Below, piece by piece: positions 15,612-24,521 of a DNA stretch of 40,885 bases. The stretch comes from Methylomonas koyamae (lineage in GTDB: Bacteria > Pseudomonadota > Gammaproteobacteria > Methylococcales > Methylomonadaceae): NCBI RefSeq assembly GCF_001644025.1, contig NZ_LUUK01000064.1, forward strand, positions 1-40,885. The letters are read 5' to 3'. How positions within the stretch are numbered: the stretch's first letter is position 1; every line of letters begins with the position of its first letter. A program made the position numbers and the translations under genes. The notes below the pieces were generated by a model that saw nothing but the letters and a program-made list of their open reading frames with translations, was not told the origin of the DNA and made no database searches.

Positions 15612-16235
15612 ATGAAACGATATTTGGCGGCAGACTATCAGGCCCGGTTATGGGAGGCGATCAAGCATATCGAACGCGGTTCGCAAGCCGAAGTCGTGGT
15701 GGTGTTCCGGGCGCGCTCGGCCGAATACGGCTCGGTGCCGTTGGTCTGGGGATTGGCTGCGGCCTGGCTGTGTTTTACGCTGCTGATGTACGCGCCGGTC
15801 GAGTTCGAAAACTGGCTAATCTACTACGCCCCGCTGCTGACTTTCGCTTTTGCTTACGCCGTCGCCACGTTGCCGATCATCAAGCGCTTTAGCGTACGCC
15901 GGGCGCGTCTGGACAAGGCGGTGGAAATCCTGGCTCGGGCGATCTTTCAAAAAGCCGGCATTCAGCATACGAGCGGCAAGACCGGCTTGCTAGTGTATTG
16001 CTCGCTGTTGGAGCGGCGAGTGTTTCTGTTGGCGGATCGGGGACTGGAGCAGGCGATTCCGCAACCGGTTTGGCGGACGCTGCAAGCCGAGTTCGACGCG
16101 GTCTTCGCCGCCGGCCGGCCGGAACAGGCCTTGCTGCCGGCCTTGGCGAACACCGCCGACGCCTGCGCCCGCTACCTGCCGGTGCGCACCGGCGACCTCA
16201 ACGAATTGCCGGACCGGCTGGACGTCGATTTATGA
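15612..16235 (+). CDS. TPM-domain membrane protein
   Basis: 207-residue protein. A short N-terminal helix (YQARLWEAIKHIERGSQAEV) starts the TPM fold, which is interrupted by two membrane helices at about residues 45-62 and 70-90. The fold resumes with GLLVYCSLLERRVFLLADRG and a C-terminal helix. TPM (formerly DUF477) domains occur in proteins of photosystem repair and in bacterial membrane proteins of unclear activity, some with phosphatase activity. Its stop overlaps the next start (ATGA at 16232), so the pair is translationally coupled. The SPFH gene lies opposite, making a three-gene set. Confidence 0.83.
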   Translation: MKRYLAADYQARLWEAIKHIERGSQAEVVVVFRARSAEYGSVPLVWGLAAAWLCFTLLMYAPVEFENWLIYYAPLLTFAFAYAVATLPIIKRFSVRRARLDKAVEILARAIFQKAGIQHTSGKTGLLVYCSLLERRVFLLADRGLEQAIPQPVWRTLQAEFDAVFAAGRPEQALLPALANTADACARYLPVRTGDLNELPDRLDVDL

Positions 16236-17734
16236 AAAAGTGGCTTGCGATCGTAACGTTGGTCGGTTTGACCGTTTCCCAAGCGCTGCCGGCCCGGCCG
16301 GGCGGCGGGCATTCCAGCAGTTCGCACAGCTCATCGAGTTCGCACAGTTTTAGCGGCGGCTCCCATTCGAGTTCCGGTTGGAGCACCCACGGCGGCGGAT
16401 CGTCGGCCGCTCATCCGATGTCGACGCTGGAAGCGTTGGTCCTATTTCTAATTATCGCCGCGATCGTCATTTACATCATCCACCAACAATCGCAAACCCG
16501 CGCCATCCCCGCCACCCCGCCGCCGGAAGTCCGCGTCCGCCGACAAAACGGCATTGCCGAGCAAGTCGCCGCGCTGAAGCGGCTGGACCGCAACTTTTCG
16601 GCGATCGTGTTTCTGGAATTCGTGCATTCCCTGTATTGCAAATTTTACGAATACTCGACCAAGCCGGAATTCGAGTACTTGTCGCCATTTTTGAGCGCCG
16701 AGCTACAAGGCCATTTCAACAAAGCCCAACCCTGGACCGTCAGCGAAATCGTCGTCAACGGCATGCGCTGGCTCGCCGTCGACACGACCGGCGCCGACAG
16801 CGACAGTATCGACATCGAGATCGACGCCAACTACAGCTTGGACCTGCAAGACGCGCATTCGCGCTACGCCGTCGTCGAGCGTTGGCGGCTATACCGCCGC
16901 AAGGGCTTGCTGTCGGCGGAACCTGAAAAAATGCAGACCCTGAGCTGCCCACAATGCGGCGGCCCCGCGCATTTTACCGATACCGGCGTGTGCGGCTATT
17001 GCGGCGCGACCGTACAAAAAGGCGGCGAGCAATGGTGTCTGGGCAAGCGCATCGTGGTCGGTACCCACGCGGTACCGGTGGACGAAGGCTTGGCGGCCTA
17101 CGCCGAAGAGCAAGGCACGCAAGCCGTCACGATCAAACAAAGCGATCTGATCGAACAGATCAATGCTTGGCAGCAACGATACGGCCTTGCCGATTGGACG
17201 CCGTTCTGGACGCCGTTTCAGAACGACGTGGTGCGCCCGTATTTCTTGACTATTTATGCTTGCTGGAGCCGGCGCGACTGGCAAGCGGCCCGGCATTTGC
17301 TGTCGGACCGACTCTACGAAACCAACGCCTTTTGGCAAAAAATGTACGTCGCGCGCGGCTGGTTCAACCGGTTGGATAATCTGCGGATCGAACAAGTCGT
17401 TTTGGCGAAAATCGATAGCGACCTGTTTTACGAAGCCGTCACCGTACGCATCTTCGCCGCCTGCAACGATTACACCGAAGACGGCAACGGCAAACTGGTC
17501 GGAGGCTCCAAATCCAAGTTACGGCGCTATTCCGAATACTGGACCTTCGTCCGCCGTACCGCCGCCGAACACCGCGCCCAGCCCTACGCGCTAAGCCAAT
17601 GCCCCAGTTGCGGCGCCCCGGCCGACAACATGGGCCAAAGCGGCGAATGCGGTTATTGCGGCAGCAAGATCAGCACCGGCCAGTTTTCCTGGGTGCTGTT
17701 TTTGATCGAGCAGGACGAGGTGTATGCGGGTTGA
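16232..17734 (+). CDS. Membrane protein with duplicated Tim44-like / zinc-ribbon units
   Basis: 500-residue protein. A signal-like N-terminus (1-22) is followed by a Ser/His/Gly-rich segment (24-61) and a membrane helix (66-83). Two similar halves follow. Residues 108-225 are a Tim44-like domain followed by a zinc ribbon (CPQCGG at 239 and CGYCG at 254). Residues 305-440 repeat this with a second ribbon (CPSCGA at 457 and CGYCG at 473). Tim44-like domains bind lipid or partner proteins; ribbons of this kind bind zinc. Start ATG 16232 overlaps the TPM stop. It resembles the zinc-ribbon partner YdjG only in general plan; a role in membrane maintenance is inferred from neighbours. Confidence 0.82.
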   Translation: MKKWLAIVTLVGLTVSQALPARPGGGHSSSSHSSSSSHSFSGGSHSSSGWSTHGGGSSAAHPMSTLEALVLFLIIAAIVIYIIHQQSQTRAIPATPPPEVRVRRQNGIAEQVAALKRLDRNFSAIVFLEFVHSLYCKFYEYSTKPEFEYLSPFLSAELQGHFNKAQPWTVSEIVVNGMRWLAVDTTGADSDSIDIEIDANYSLDLQDAHSRYAVVERWRLYRRKGLLSAEPEKMQTLSCPQCGGPAHFTDTGVCGYCGATVQKGGEQWCLGKRIVVGTHAVPVDEGLAAYAEEQGTQAVTIKQSDLIEQINAWQQRYGLADWTPFWTPFQNDVVRPYFLTIYACWSRRDWQAARHLLSDRLYETNAFWQKMYVARGWFNRLDNLRIEQVVLAKIDSDLFYEAVTVRIFAACNDYTEDGNGKLVGGSKSKLRRYSEYWTFVRRTAAEHRAQPYALSQCPSCGAPADNMGQSGECGYCGSKISTGQFSWVLFLIEQDEVYAG

Positions 17735-17766
17735 GTAAAACCCTATTCGCAAAGATAAGCCGTGTT

Positions 17767-18444
17767 CTAATTGGTCTTCCGTTTGATCCACAATTTTTTG
17801 ACCAGCACCGGCACCAGCGAAACGACCGCCACTAATAAGATAGCCGCAATTACCGGCGGTTCGAGCAATTGGTTAAACGACGCGATCCGCTCCAGTTTTT
17901 CGCCGCCGTTAGCGTAAATCAACGAAGTCGGCAACACACCCAATATCGTACTCAGACAATATTGCCGAAACGATACTCTGGAAATCCCGGCGGTGATATT
18001 GATGATAAAATACGGCACCACCATGACCAGTCGTAAACTCAGGAAATAATAAAAGCCATTATGTTCCAACTCGGTATCGATATTTTTTATTCGATCGTAA
18101 TAGCTTTTTTCAAACCACCCTTTTAACGCATAGCGGCTAATGGCGAACCCGACCAAACAGGCTAAAATAGTCGCCCCGACATTATAGATAGCTCCCAGAT
18201 AAAACCCGAAACAATAGCCGCCCAACACTTTGATCACCGCGGCGGCCGGTACCGGGGAGTTGACGAAAACGACACAAGCCAGAAAAAACAAGATCACCGA
18301 AAACGAGTAATGATCTTGAATAAACCGACTTAACCAAACTTTATTAGTTTTCACCGTTTCCAGCGTCAAATTGTCGGCATAATAGATTGAAACTGCCAAA
18401 AACAAAATAAATAACAACGCCAAAGCATATTTTTTTATTATCAC
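17767..18444 (-). CDS. TVP38/TMEM64-family membrane protein
   Basis: 225-residue integral membrane protein of the VTT (SNARE-associated, DedA-related) group. It has an N-terminal helix, a helix pair around FVNSPVPAAAVIKVLGG and GFYLGAIYNVGATILACLVG, the conserved RLVMVVPYFIINITAGIS segment, and a last helix before KKLWIKRK. Relatives act as lipid scramblases or affect envelope homeostasis. GTG 18444 is chosen because it opens directly into IIKKYALALLF; the longer frame upstream is not protein-like. Codon use is noticeably AT-richer than neighbouring genes. It converges on the Tim44-like gene with 32 bases between stops and no clear terminator. Confidence 0.85.
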   Translation of the reverse strand: MIIKKYALALLFILFLAVSIYYADNLTLETVKTNKVWLSRFIQDHYSFSVILFFLACVVFVNSPVPAAAVIKVLGGYCFGFYLGAIYNVGATILACLVGFAISRYALKGWFEKSYYDRIKNIDTELEHNGFYYFLSLRLVMVVPYFIINITAGISRVSFRQYCLSTILGVLPTSLIYANGGEKLERIASFNQLLEPPVIAAILLVAVVSLVPVLVKKLWIKRKTN

Positions 18445-18930
18445 AAAACCGCCATCTTCGAATAAATCCCTAGCCGTATTACTCTGGAGAACTCGTGCGG
18501 GTACGACTGGTTGTTTCTCTGCCGACCAGGTCCGTTCATCAACGCGACGTGACACCCACACCCAACGAGAGTCTGTCAATGTCATCGGACACAACCCCAT
18601 TTAAACCCGTGCGCGGGGCGGACAATCGCGACTAACGACGTGTTCTATATTCCATTTCTCGGGGCAATAAGCCTCACGGGATCGTTCGGCGGCTGATCCG
18701 CCCACGGGCCAACACTTTCCGCACAGCCGCTCGCGAAGAATCCTCCAATTGATACCATGCCCGGATGACCGCAATAAGACAACGCCGTTCGACCATAGGC
18801 ATTTAAACTGAAACTAGCGAAGATCGCCCGCGCGCGACAATCGGCCGTCATTGCGAACCGATAGCTGGTAAAATTGTCGGATCGCCGACATTCGGCGGCA
18901 TTTCGAGCGATCAATTCTAATAAGTCCATC
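18445..18930. other. Intergenic region, no gene seen
   Basis: Region between the divergent starts of the TVP38-type gene and queF. Frames here lack protein character. It must contain both promoters but I cannot identify convincing -35/-10 pairs, and see no preQ1-riboswitch-like structure ahead of queF. Confidence 0.5.
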
Positions 18931-19320
18931 ATGAGTACCCAACCCAGTTCCGACCTGACCACTTTCGAAAATCCCAGACCGGCGCGCGATTTCACGATCC
19001 GTATCGACATTCCGGAGTTCACCTGTTTGTGCCCGATGACCGGCCAGCCGGATTTCGCCAAATTGACGCTCGAATACGTGCCGGATCGGCTGTGCGTCGA
19101 ATTGAAATCGCTGAAGCTATATATGTGGACCTTCCGCGAGCGCGGCGCCTTCCACGAAGCGGTCACCAACGAAATTCTCGATCACATCGCCGCGGCGACC
19201 CAACCGAATTTCATGCGCTTGCGTGCCGACTTCAATGTGCGCGGCGGGATCTATACGACGGTGGTCGTCGAACATCGCAACCCGGCTTGGCAAGCGCCGA
19301 CGCCGGTCCAGTTGCCCTGA
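18931..19320 (+). CDS. queF: NADPH-dependent 7-cyano-7-deazaguanine reductase QueF
   Basis: 129-residue enzyme of the short (unimodular) QueF type, which reduces preQ0 to preQ1 in queuosine synthesis. Motifs visible: [14 protein letters not shown] with the catalytic Cys, [19 protein letters not shown] carrying the family QueF motif and substrate-binding Glu, and [10 protein letters not shown]. Start ATG 18931; the upstream frame is not conserved in character. The FlhB-like gene and psd follow at 13 and 3 bases, suggesting one transcript. Confidence 0.93.
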   Translation: MSTQPSSDLTTFENPRPARDFTIRIDIPEFTCLCPMTGQPDFAKLTLEYVPDRLCVELKSLKLYMWTFRERGAFHEAVTNEILDHIAAATQPNFMRLRADFNVRGGIYTTVVVEHRNPAWQAPTPVQLP

Positions 19321-19333
19321 TCCGATCCGTCCG

Positions 19334-19615
19334 ATGATGAGCGGTAGAACCTTCTACAACGCCGACATCGCCGTCGCTCTGAAATACGACGGCAAGAACG
19401 CGCCCAAGGTCACCGCCAAGGGCGAAGGTTTTACCGCTCAACAAATTCTGGCGATTGCCGAAAAACACGACATTCCGCTACAAAATCAACCCGAACTGGC
19501 GCGCATTCTGGCCCAGGTGCCGCTCGGCGACGAGATACCCGAACAACTCTACGTCGCCGTCGCCGAAGTCATCGCCTTCGCCTATCTGATCGCCGGCAAA
19601 ACGCCCGACCTGTAA
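19334..19615 (+). CDS. Free-standing FlhB C-terminal-like protein
   Basis: 93-residue protein equivalent to the cytoplasmic C-terminal domain of FlhB/YscU flagellar and type III export proteins, without the membrane part. Matching features are AVALKYDGKNAPKV, KGEGFTAQQILAIAEKHDIP, and LGDEIPEQLYVAVAEVIAFAY. The self-cleaving NPTH motif is absent, so it corresponds to the portion after the cleavage site. Such FlhB2-like proteins can substitute for the FlhB tail in some bacteria, but in most their role is unknown. No flagellar genes are near. Position between queF and psd, three bases before psd, implies operon membership only. Confidence 0.85.
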   Translation: MMSGRTFYNADIAVALKYDGKNAPKVTAKGEGFTAQQILAIAEKHDIPLQNQPELARILAQVPLGDEIPEQLYVAVAEVIAFAYLIAGKTPDL

Positions 19616-19618
19616 TCC

Positions 19619-20479
19619 ATGAATTTAAAAGAATTGTTAACCGTCCTGCCGCAATACGGCTTGCCCCATCACGCGCTGTCGAATCTGATGGCCAAGCTGA
19701 CCCATTGCCGAAACTCGACCTGGAAAAACCTGTTCATCAAGACCATCGTTCGCCTGTACGGCGTGAACATGGCGGAAGCCAAATATCCAGACCCGGACAG
19801 TTACGCCAGTTTCAACGAGTTTTTCACCCGCGAATTGCAAGACGGTGCCCGCACTTTTGCGTCGGGCCGCGACGAGCTGGCTTGCCCGGCGGACGGCGAA
19901 GTCAGTCAAGCCGGCAAGATCGAGGCCGGGCGGATTTTCCAAGCCAAGGGCCGCGACTACAGCGTGCTGGAGTTACTGGGAGGAGACGCGGAGCGCGCAG
20001 CTGCTTTCAGTGATGGTCGGTTTGCCACGATTTATTTGTCGCCCAAGGATTACCACCGCCTGCACATGCCGTTGGCCGGCACGCTGAAGGAGATGATCCA
20101 CGTACCCGGCCGGCTGTTCAGCGTCAATAACACCACGGTCGGCGCGGTGCCGAATCTGTTCGCGCGTAACGAGCGGGTGGCATGCATTTTCGACACCGAA
20201 GCCGGGCCGATGGCCTTGATTTTGGTCGGCGCCATCTTCGTGTCCAGCGTCGAAACGGTCTGGCACGGCGTCGTCACGCCACCGACCGTCAGCCAAGCGC
20301 GGGTTTGGCAATACGGCGCCGACGCACCGACGCTAGCTAAAGGCGCCGAGATGGGCCGCTTCAACATGGGTTCGACGATCATCGTCCTGTTCGGCCCCGA
20401 GCAAGTCGCCTGGCATGCCGATCTGACCGCCGGCCGGCCGGTCCGGCTGGGCGAAAGCATCGGTAGGCATCTGGTTTAA
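19619..20479 (+). CDS. psd: Phosphatidylserine decarboxylase
   Basis: 286-residue inner-membrane enzyme that makes phosphatidylethanolamine from phosphatidylserine. It self-cleaves at a Gly-Ser bond to form a pyruvoyl group; the site is in FNMGSTIIVLF near residue 253, with Met in place of the commoner Leu of LGST. Other family marks are FNEFFTRELQDGAR, CPADGEVSQ, YLSPKDYHRLHMP and the VSSVETVWHG stretch. Length is normal for proteobacterial Psd. It follows the FlhB-like gene by three bases. Confidence 0.95.
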   Translation: MNLKELLTVLPQYGLPHHALSNLMAKLTHCRNSTWKNLFIKTIVRLYGVNMAEAKYPDPDSYASFNEFFTRELQDGARTFASGRDELACPADGEVSQAGKIEAGRIFQAKGRDYSVLELLGGDAERAAAFSDGRFATIYLSPKDYHRLHMPLAGTLKEMIHVPGRLFSVNNTTVGAVPNLFARNERVACIFDTEAGPMALILVGAIFVSSVETVWHGVVTPPTVSQARVWQYGADAPTLAKGAEMGRFNMGSTIIVLFGPEQVAWHADLTAGRPVRLGESIGRHLV

Positions 20480-20575
20480 CACCCTTAAAATGCGATCGGC
20501 GGCGGGCTATGGCATAATGCGCGCCTGTCCGCCCGGCCGGACCGCTAACAAAACGATAACAATTAGAGGACAACA

Positions 20576-20917
20576 ATGAGTTTCTTGATTTCAGACGCGA
20601 TTGCGCAAACCGCACCCGCCGCCCAACAACCCGGCATCGAAGGCATGCTGTTTCCGCTTGGCATCCTGATCTTTTTCTACTTCCTGTTCATTCGCCCGCA
20701 ATCCAAGCGCAACAAGGAACAAAAACAAATGTTGGCCGCGCTCGGCAAAGGTTCGGAAGTGGTCACCAGCGGCGGGATACTGGGTAAAGTCGTCGATCTG
20801 GACGACAACTTCGTCAAATTGGAAGTCTCGGACAACACCTTCATCCAAGTCCAACGCCACGCCGTCGCGACGATGATGCCTAAAGGCACGTACAAAACCC
20901 TGAACAAAAAAGCCTAA
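20576..20917 (+). CDS. yajC: Sec translocase accessory protein YajC
   Basis: 113-residue single-span inner-membrane protein associated with SecDF. It has an N-terminal segment, a membrane helix (GMLFPLGILIFFYFLFI) ending in the signature RPQSKRNKEQ, and a C-terminal KOW-like beta domain with GSEVVTSGGILGKVVDLDD. GAGG lies 9 bases upstream of the ATG. secD follows 75 bases later on the same strand. Confidence 0.95.
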   Translation: MSFLISDAIAQTAPAAQQPGIEGMLFPLGILIFFYFLFIRPQSKRNKEQKQMLAALGKGSEVVTSGGILGKVVDLDDNFVKLEVSDNTFIQVQRHAVATMMPKGTYKTLNKKA

Positions 20918-20992
20918 CGACTGCTCACAACGCCGCCCTCAATCCGCTCGCCCCTCCGGCGGCCTGGCTCGCGCAGCTATTAACGGAAACCT

Positions 20993-22840
20993 ATGCAAAA
21001 TCATTTTCCAGTCTGGAAGAACCTGATGGTTCTGACCCTTTTGGTGATCGGCACGCTCTACTCATTGCCGAATCTGTACGGCAACGATCCGGCGGTGCAA
21101 GTGGCTTCGTCCTCCGCCACGCCGTTGCAACAACGCCAAGCGGACGATGTCGCCGCCAGCATCCGCGACGCCGGTTTCACGACCAAGGCCTTCGAATTTA
21201 CCGACGGCAAGGTGCTGGCCCGTTTCAACAATACCGACGAACAAATGAAAGTCGCCGACCTGTTGCGCGACAAGCTGGCCGAGCAAGCCACGGTCGCGCT
21301 CAATCTGGCGCCGGCCACGCCGGATTGGTTGCGCATGATCGGCGCGGAGCCGATGCATCTGGGTCTGGACTTGCGGGGCGGCGTGCATTTCCTGCTGGAA
21401 GTCGACATGGACTCCGCGTTGAAGCAAACCGAAGAACGCTATAACAACGACATCCGCACCGCCTTCCGCGACGCCAAGGTCCGTTATCAGTCGGTCAGCA
21501 AGGAAGCGAACGGCATCAAGGTGGTGTTGCCGAACGAAGAGGCCAGGGTCGCGGCGGCGGCGGTATTGAACAAGGATTTCCGCAATCTGGACCTGAAGGA
21601 AACCGGCCCCAACGAATTCACGTTGTCGATCACCGAGCGCGAATTGCGCGACATTAAAAAATCGGCGCTGGGCCAAAACATCACGACGTTGCGTAACCGG
21701 GTCAACGAGCTGGGCGTGGCCGAACCGATTATCCAGCAGCAAGGCGACAGCCGTATCGTCGTCCAACTGCCCGGCGTACAGGACACGACTCGCGCCAAGG
21801 AACTGCTCGGCACCACCGCGACGCTGGAATACCGCTTGGTCGACGTCGAACACGACGTGCAATCGGCCCTGTCCGGCCACGAACCGGCCGGCGCCCGCCT
21901 TTACAAGGACAAAAACGGCAATCCGATCTTGCTGAAACGTTCGGTCATCGTTACCGGCGACCAGATTACCGACGCTTCGTCCGGCATGGACCAGGACGGC
22001 CAATCGGCGGTCTTTATTACCTTGGACGGCGCCGGCGCTAAAAAGATGGGCAAATTGACCCAAGAAAATATCGGCAAGCCGATGGCGGTGGTCTTCATCG
22101 AATACAAATCCGAGACCCGCGTCGTCAACGGCGAAAAAGTCCAGCACAAGGAAAAAGTCGAAAAAGTCATCAGCGTCGCGACCATACGCGACAGCTTCAG
22201 CAAACGCTTCCAGACCACCGGTCTGGACAGCCCCGAGGAAGCCCGCACCTTGGCCTTGTTGCTGCGCGCCGGCGCCCTGGCCGCGCCGGTCGAAATCGTC
22301 GAGGAACGCACGGTCGGTCCCAGTCTGGGTCAGGAAAACATCGACCAGGGCATGAACTCCATCGTCGCAGGCTTCTTGCTGGTCGTGGTCTTCATGGTGA
22401 TTTACTACCGAGCCTTCGGCCTAATCGCCAACTTTGCGCTGCTGTTCAACGTGGTACTGCTGATTTCGATCATGTCGGTGCTGCAAGCGACCCTGACCTT
22501 GCCGGGCATGGCCGGTATCGTGTTGACGGTGGGCATGGCGGTGGACGCCAACGTTTTGATCAACGAACGGATCCGCGAGGAACTGCGTCACGGCAACAGC
22601 TTGCAAACCAGCATTTACATGGGCTACGAAAAAGCCTTCGCGACGATTTTGGACTCCAACGTGACCCACTTCATCGTCGCGATCCTGCTGTTCGGTTTCG
22701 GTACCGGCCCGGTCAAGGGCTTCGCGCTGGTTTTGGTGATCGGGATCGCCACCTCGGTGTTTACCGCGGTCACCAGCACCCGGATGCTGGTCAATTGGTT
22801 CTACGGCAGCAACGGCGACCCCAGCCGGCTGTCGATCTAA
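20993..22840 (+). CDS. secD: Protein translocase subunit SecD
   Basis: 615-residue inner-membrane protein that uses the proton gradient to help exported proteins leave the SecYEG channel. It has TM1 at residues 7-26, a large periplasmic P1/head region including HLGLDLRGGVHFLLEVD and RNRVNELGVAEPIIQQQG, then five C-terminal helices with the conserved TVGMAVDANVLINERIREE carrying the proton-path Asp. Length is as in E. coli. secF usually follows at once, but here the next gene is ndk, so SecF must be encoded elsewhere or be missing. Confidence 0.95.
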   Translation: MQNHFPVWKNLMVLTLLVIGTLYSLPNLYGNDPAVQVASSSATPLQQRQADDVAASIRDAGFTTKAFEFTDGKVLARFNNTDEQMKVADLLRDKLAEQATVALNLAPATPDWLRMIGAEPMHLGLDLRGGVHFLLEVDMDSALKQTEERYNNDIRTAFRDAKVRYQSVSKEANGIKVVLPNEEARVAAAAVLNKDFRNLDLKETGPNEFTLSITERELRDIKKSALGQNITTLRNRVNELGVAEPIIQQQGDSRIVVQLPGVQDTTRAKELLGTTATLEYRLVDVEHDVQSALSGHEPAGARLYKDKNGNPILLKRSVIVTGDQITDASSGMDQDGQSAVFITLDGAGAKKMGKLTQENIGKPMAVVFIEYKSETRVVNGEKVQHKEKVEKVISVATIRDSFSKRFQTTGLDSPEEARTLALLLRAGALAAPVEIVEERTVGPSLGQENIDQGMNSIVAGFLLVVVFMVIYYRAFGLIANFALLFNVVLLISIMSVLQATLTLPGMAGIVLTVGMAVDANVLINERIREELRHGNSLQTSIYMGYEKAFATILDSNVTHFIVAILLFGFGTGPVKGFALVLVIGIATSVFTAVTSTRMLVNWFYGSNGDPSRLSI

Positions 22841-22861
22841 TCCGCCCGCGCCGCTGTCCGG

Positions 22862-22920
22862 AAGCCCGGCCGATACGCTGGGCTACTCCGGCACAGGCGC
22901 TCCATATGCTTGGCCGGGTT
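22862..22920. other. Long stem-loop between secD and ndk
   Basis: AAGCCCGGCC at 22862-22871 can pair with GGCCGGGTT at 22912-22920 around a 40-base loop. It might end secD transcripts, but only a weak TTTCTC follows. Confidence 0.4.
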
Positions 22921-22943
22921 TCTCATCACCCCGGCGAACGGGT

Positions 22944-22949
22944 TATAAT
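22944..22949 (+). promoter_or_regulatory. Consensus -10 box (TATAAT) for ndk
   Basis: TATAAT inside GGTTATAATGCC, 45 bases before the ndk start. The -35 side is poor (TTCTCA at about 18 bases). A GGGAG ribosome site follows at 22981. Confidence 0.55.
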
Positions 22950-22993
22950 GCCCTATTCTATTTTTTAATCATAAACCTACGGGAGTTAAATCA

Positions 22994-23425
22994 ATGGCCA
23001 TCGAACGTACTTTCTCCATCATCAAGCCCGACGCCGTCGCAAAAAACGTGATTGGAGAAATCGTCAGCCGCTTCGAAAAAAACGGACTGCGCGTCGTTGC
23101 ATCGAAAATGCTGCAATTGACCCAAGACCAAGCCGAAGGCTTTTACGCGGAACACAAGGAACGCGGCTTTTTTAAAGACTTGGTCAGCTTCATGACTTCC
23201 GGTCCGGTCGTCGTACAAGTGTTGGAAGGTGAAAACGCCGTTCTGAAAAATCGCGAACTGATGGGCGCGACCAACCCTAAAGAAGCCGCGCCGGGCACGA
23301 TCCGCGCCGATTTCGCGGTCAGCATCGACGAAAACGCCGTTCACGGCTCCGACGCTCCGGAATCGGCCGCCAGAGAAATCGCTTACTTCTTCAGCGCGAA
23401 TGAACTCTGCGACCGCATCCGCTAA
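22994..23425 (+). CDS. ndk: Nucleoside diphosphate kinase
   Basis: 143-residue cytoplasmic enzyme that transfers the terminal phosphate from ATP to other nucleoside diphosphates. The signature [12 protein letters not shown] with the phosphorylated His (about residue 117) is present, as is the N-terminal [17 protein letters not shown] precedes the ATG at good distance. Its 3' end overlaps the rlmN start by 26 bases, so translation of the two is coupled; it heads the ndk-to-der series. Confidence 0.96.
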   Translation: MAIERTFSIIKPDAVAKNVIGEIVSRFEKNGLRVVASKMLQLTQDQAEGFYAEHKERGFFKDLVSFMTSGPVVVQVLEGENAVLKNRELMGATNPKEAAPGTIRADFAVSIDENAVHGSDAPESAAREIAYFFSANELCDRIR

Positions 23426-24521
23426 ACCGGCATTGGTCAATTTGCTGGATTTCGACAGAAAAGGTCTGCAAGCCTTTTTTGTCGAACTCGGCGAAAAGCC
23501 GTTTCGCGCCACCCAATTACTGAAGTGGATTTATCAGGAAGGCGTTGCCGATTTCGAGCAAATGACCAACCTGAGCAAATCGTTGCGCCAGCACTTGCGG
23601 GAACATTGCGAAGTCAGGGCGCCGGACATTGTCACGGAACAATTGGCAAGCGACGGCACCTGCAAATGGGCGATGCAAATGCGCTGCGGCAATCGGGTCG
23701 AGACGGTCTATATTCCGGAAGATCGGCGCGCGACCTTGTGCGTGTCGTCGCAAGTCGGCTGCGCGCTGGCCTGCAGTTTCTGCTCGACCGCCCAGCAAGG
23801 CTTCAACCGCAATCTAAGTACCGCCGAGATCGTCGGCCAGCTTTATCTGGCCCAACAACGCCTCGGGCCCGAGCGCCGCATCACCAATGTCGTGATGATG
23901 GGCATGGGCGAACCGCTGTTGAACTTCGATAATGTCGTCGCGGCGATGAATCTGATGATGGACGACTTCGCCTACGGCTTGTCCAAACGCCGGGTCACCG
24001 TCAGCACCTCCGGCGTCGTGCCGGCGATGAAAAGACTGGGCGACGTCTGCGACGTCAGCATGGCGGTATCGTTGCACGCGCCGTACGACGAACTGCGCGA
24101 CCAATTGGTGCCGATCAACGTCAAATACCCGCTCGCCGAACTGATGGACGCTTGCCGCGACTACGCCAAGACCGGTCCGCGCAAGCACATTACCTTCGAA
24201 TACGTGATGCTGGACGGCATCAACGACGGCGCCGAACACGCGCGCGCCTTGGTCAAACTGTTGAAGAACGTCCCGTCCAAGCTCAATCTGATTCCGTTCA
24301 ATCCGTTCCCGCAGTCGTCGTACCGTTGCTCCAGCAGCGCCAACATCCTGCGCTTTCGCGACATTCTGCAGGACGCGGGACTAGTCACCACGATACGCAA
24401 AACGCGCGGCGAAGATATCGACGCCGCCTGCGGCCAACTGGTCGGCCAAGTCCAGGATAAAAGTCGCCGCCATCTAAAACTCCAAGCGATGCAGGCGCAC
24501 GGCAGCGGCAATGTCGCGTAA
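23400..24521 (+). CDS. rlmN: 23S rRNA / tRNA adenine-C2 methyltransferase RlmN
   Basis: 373-residue radical SAM enzyme that methylates A2503 of 23S rRNA and A37 of some tRNAs. The iron-sulfur site is CALACSFC (C-x3-C-x2-C) near residue 125, followed by [23 protein letters not shown] and [11 protein letters not shown] are typical, and the resolving Cys is in [11 protein letters not shown] near residue 340. Length is normal. It overlaps ndk at the start and pilW by 11 bases at the end. Confidence 0.96.
   Translation: MNSATASAKPALVNLLDFDRKGLQAFFVELGEKPFRATQLLKWIYQEGVADFEQMTNLSKSLRQHLREHCEVRAPDIVTEQLASDGTCKWAMQMRCGNRVETVYIPEDRRATLCVSSQVGCALACSFCSTAQQGFNRNLSTAEIVGQLYLAQQRLGPERRITNVVMMGMGEPLLNFDNVVAAMNLMMDDFAYGLSKRRVTVSTSGVVPAMKRLGDVCDVSMAVSLHAPYDELRDQLVPINVKYPLAELMDACRDYAKTGPRKHITFEYVMLDGINDGAEHARALVKLLKNVPSKLNLIPFNPFPQSSYRCSSSANILRFRDILQDAGLVTTIRKTRGEDIDAACGQLVGQVQDKSRRHLKLQAMQAHGSGNVA

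Noticed and set aside
21062-22147. 361-codon minus-strand frame inside secD
   Set aside because: Antisense to a certain housekeeping gene and rich in Val/Gln/His typical of shadows.
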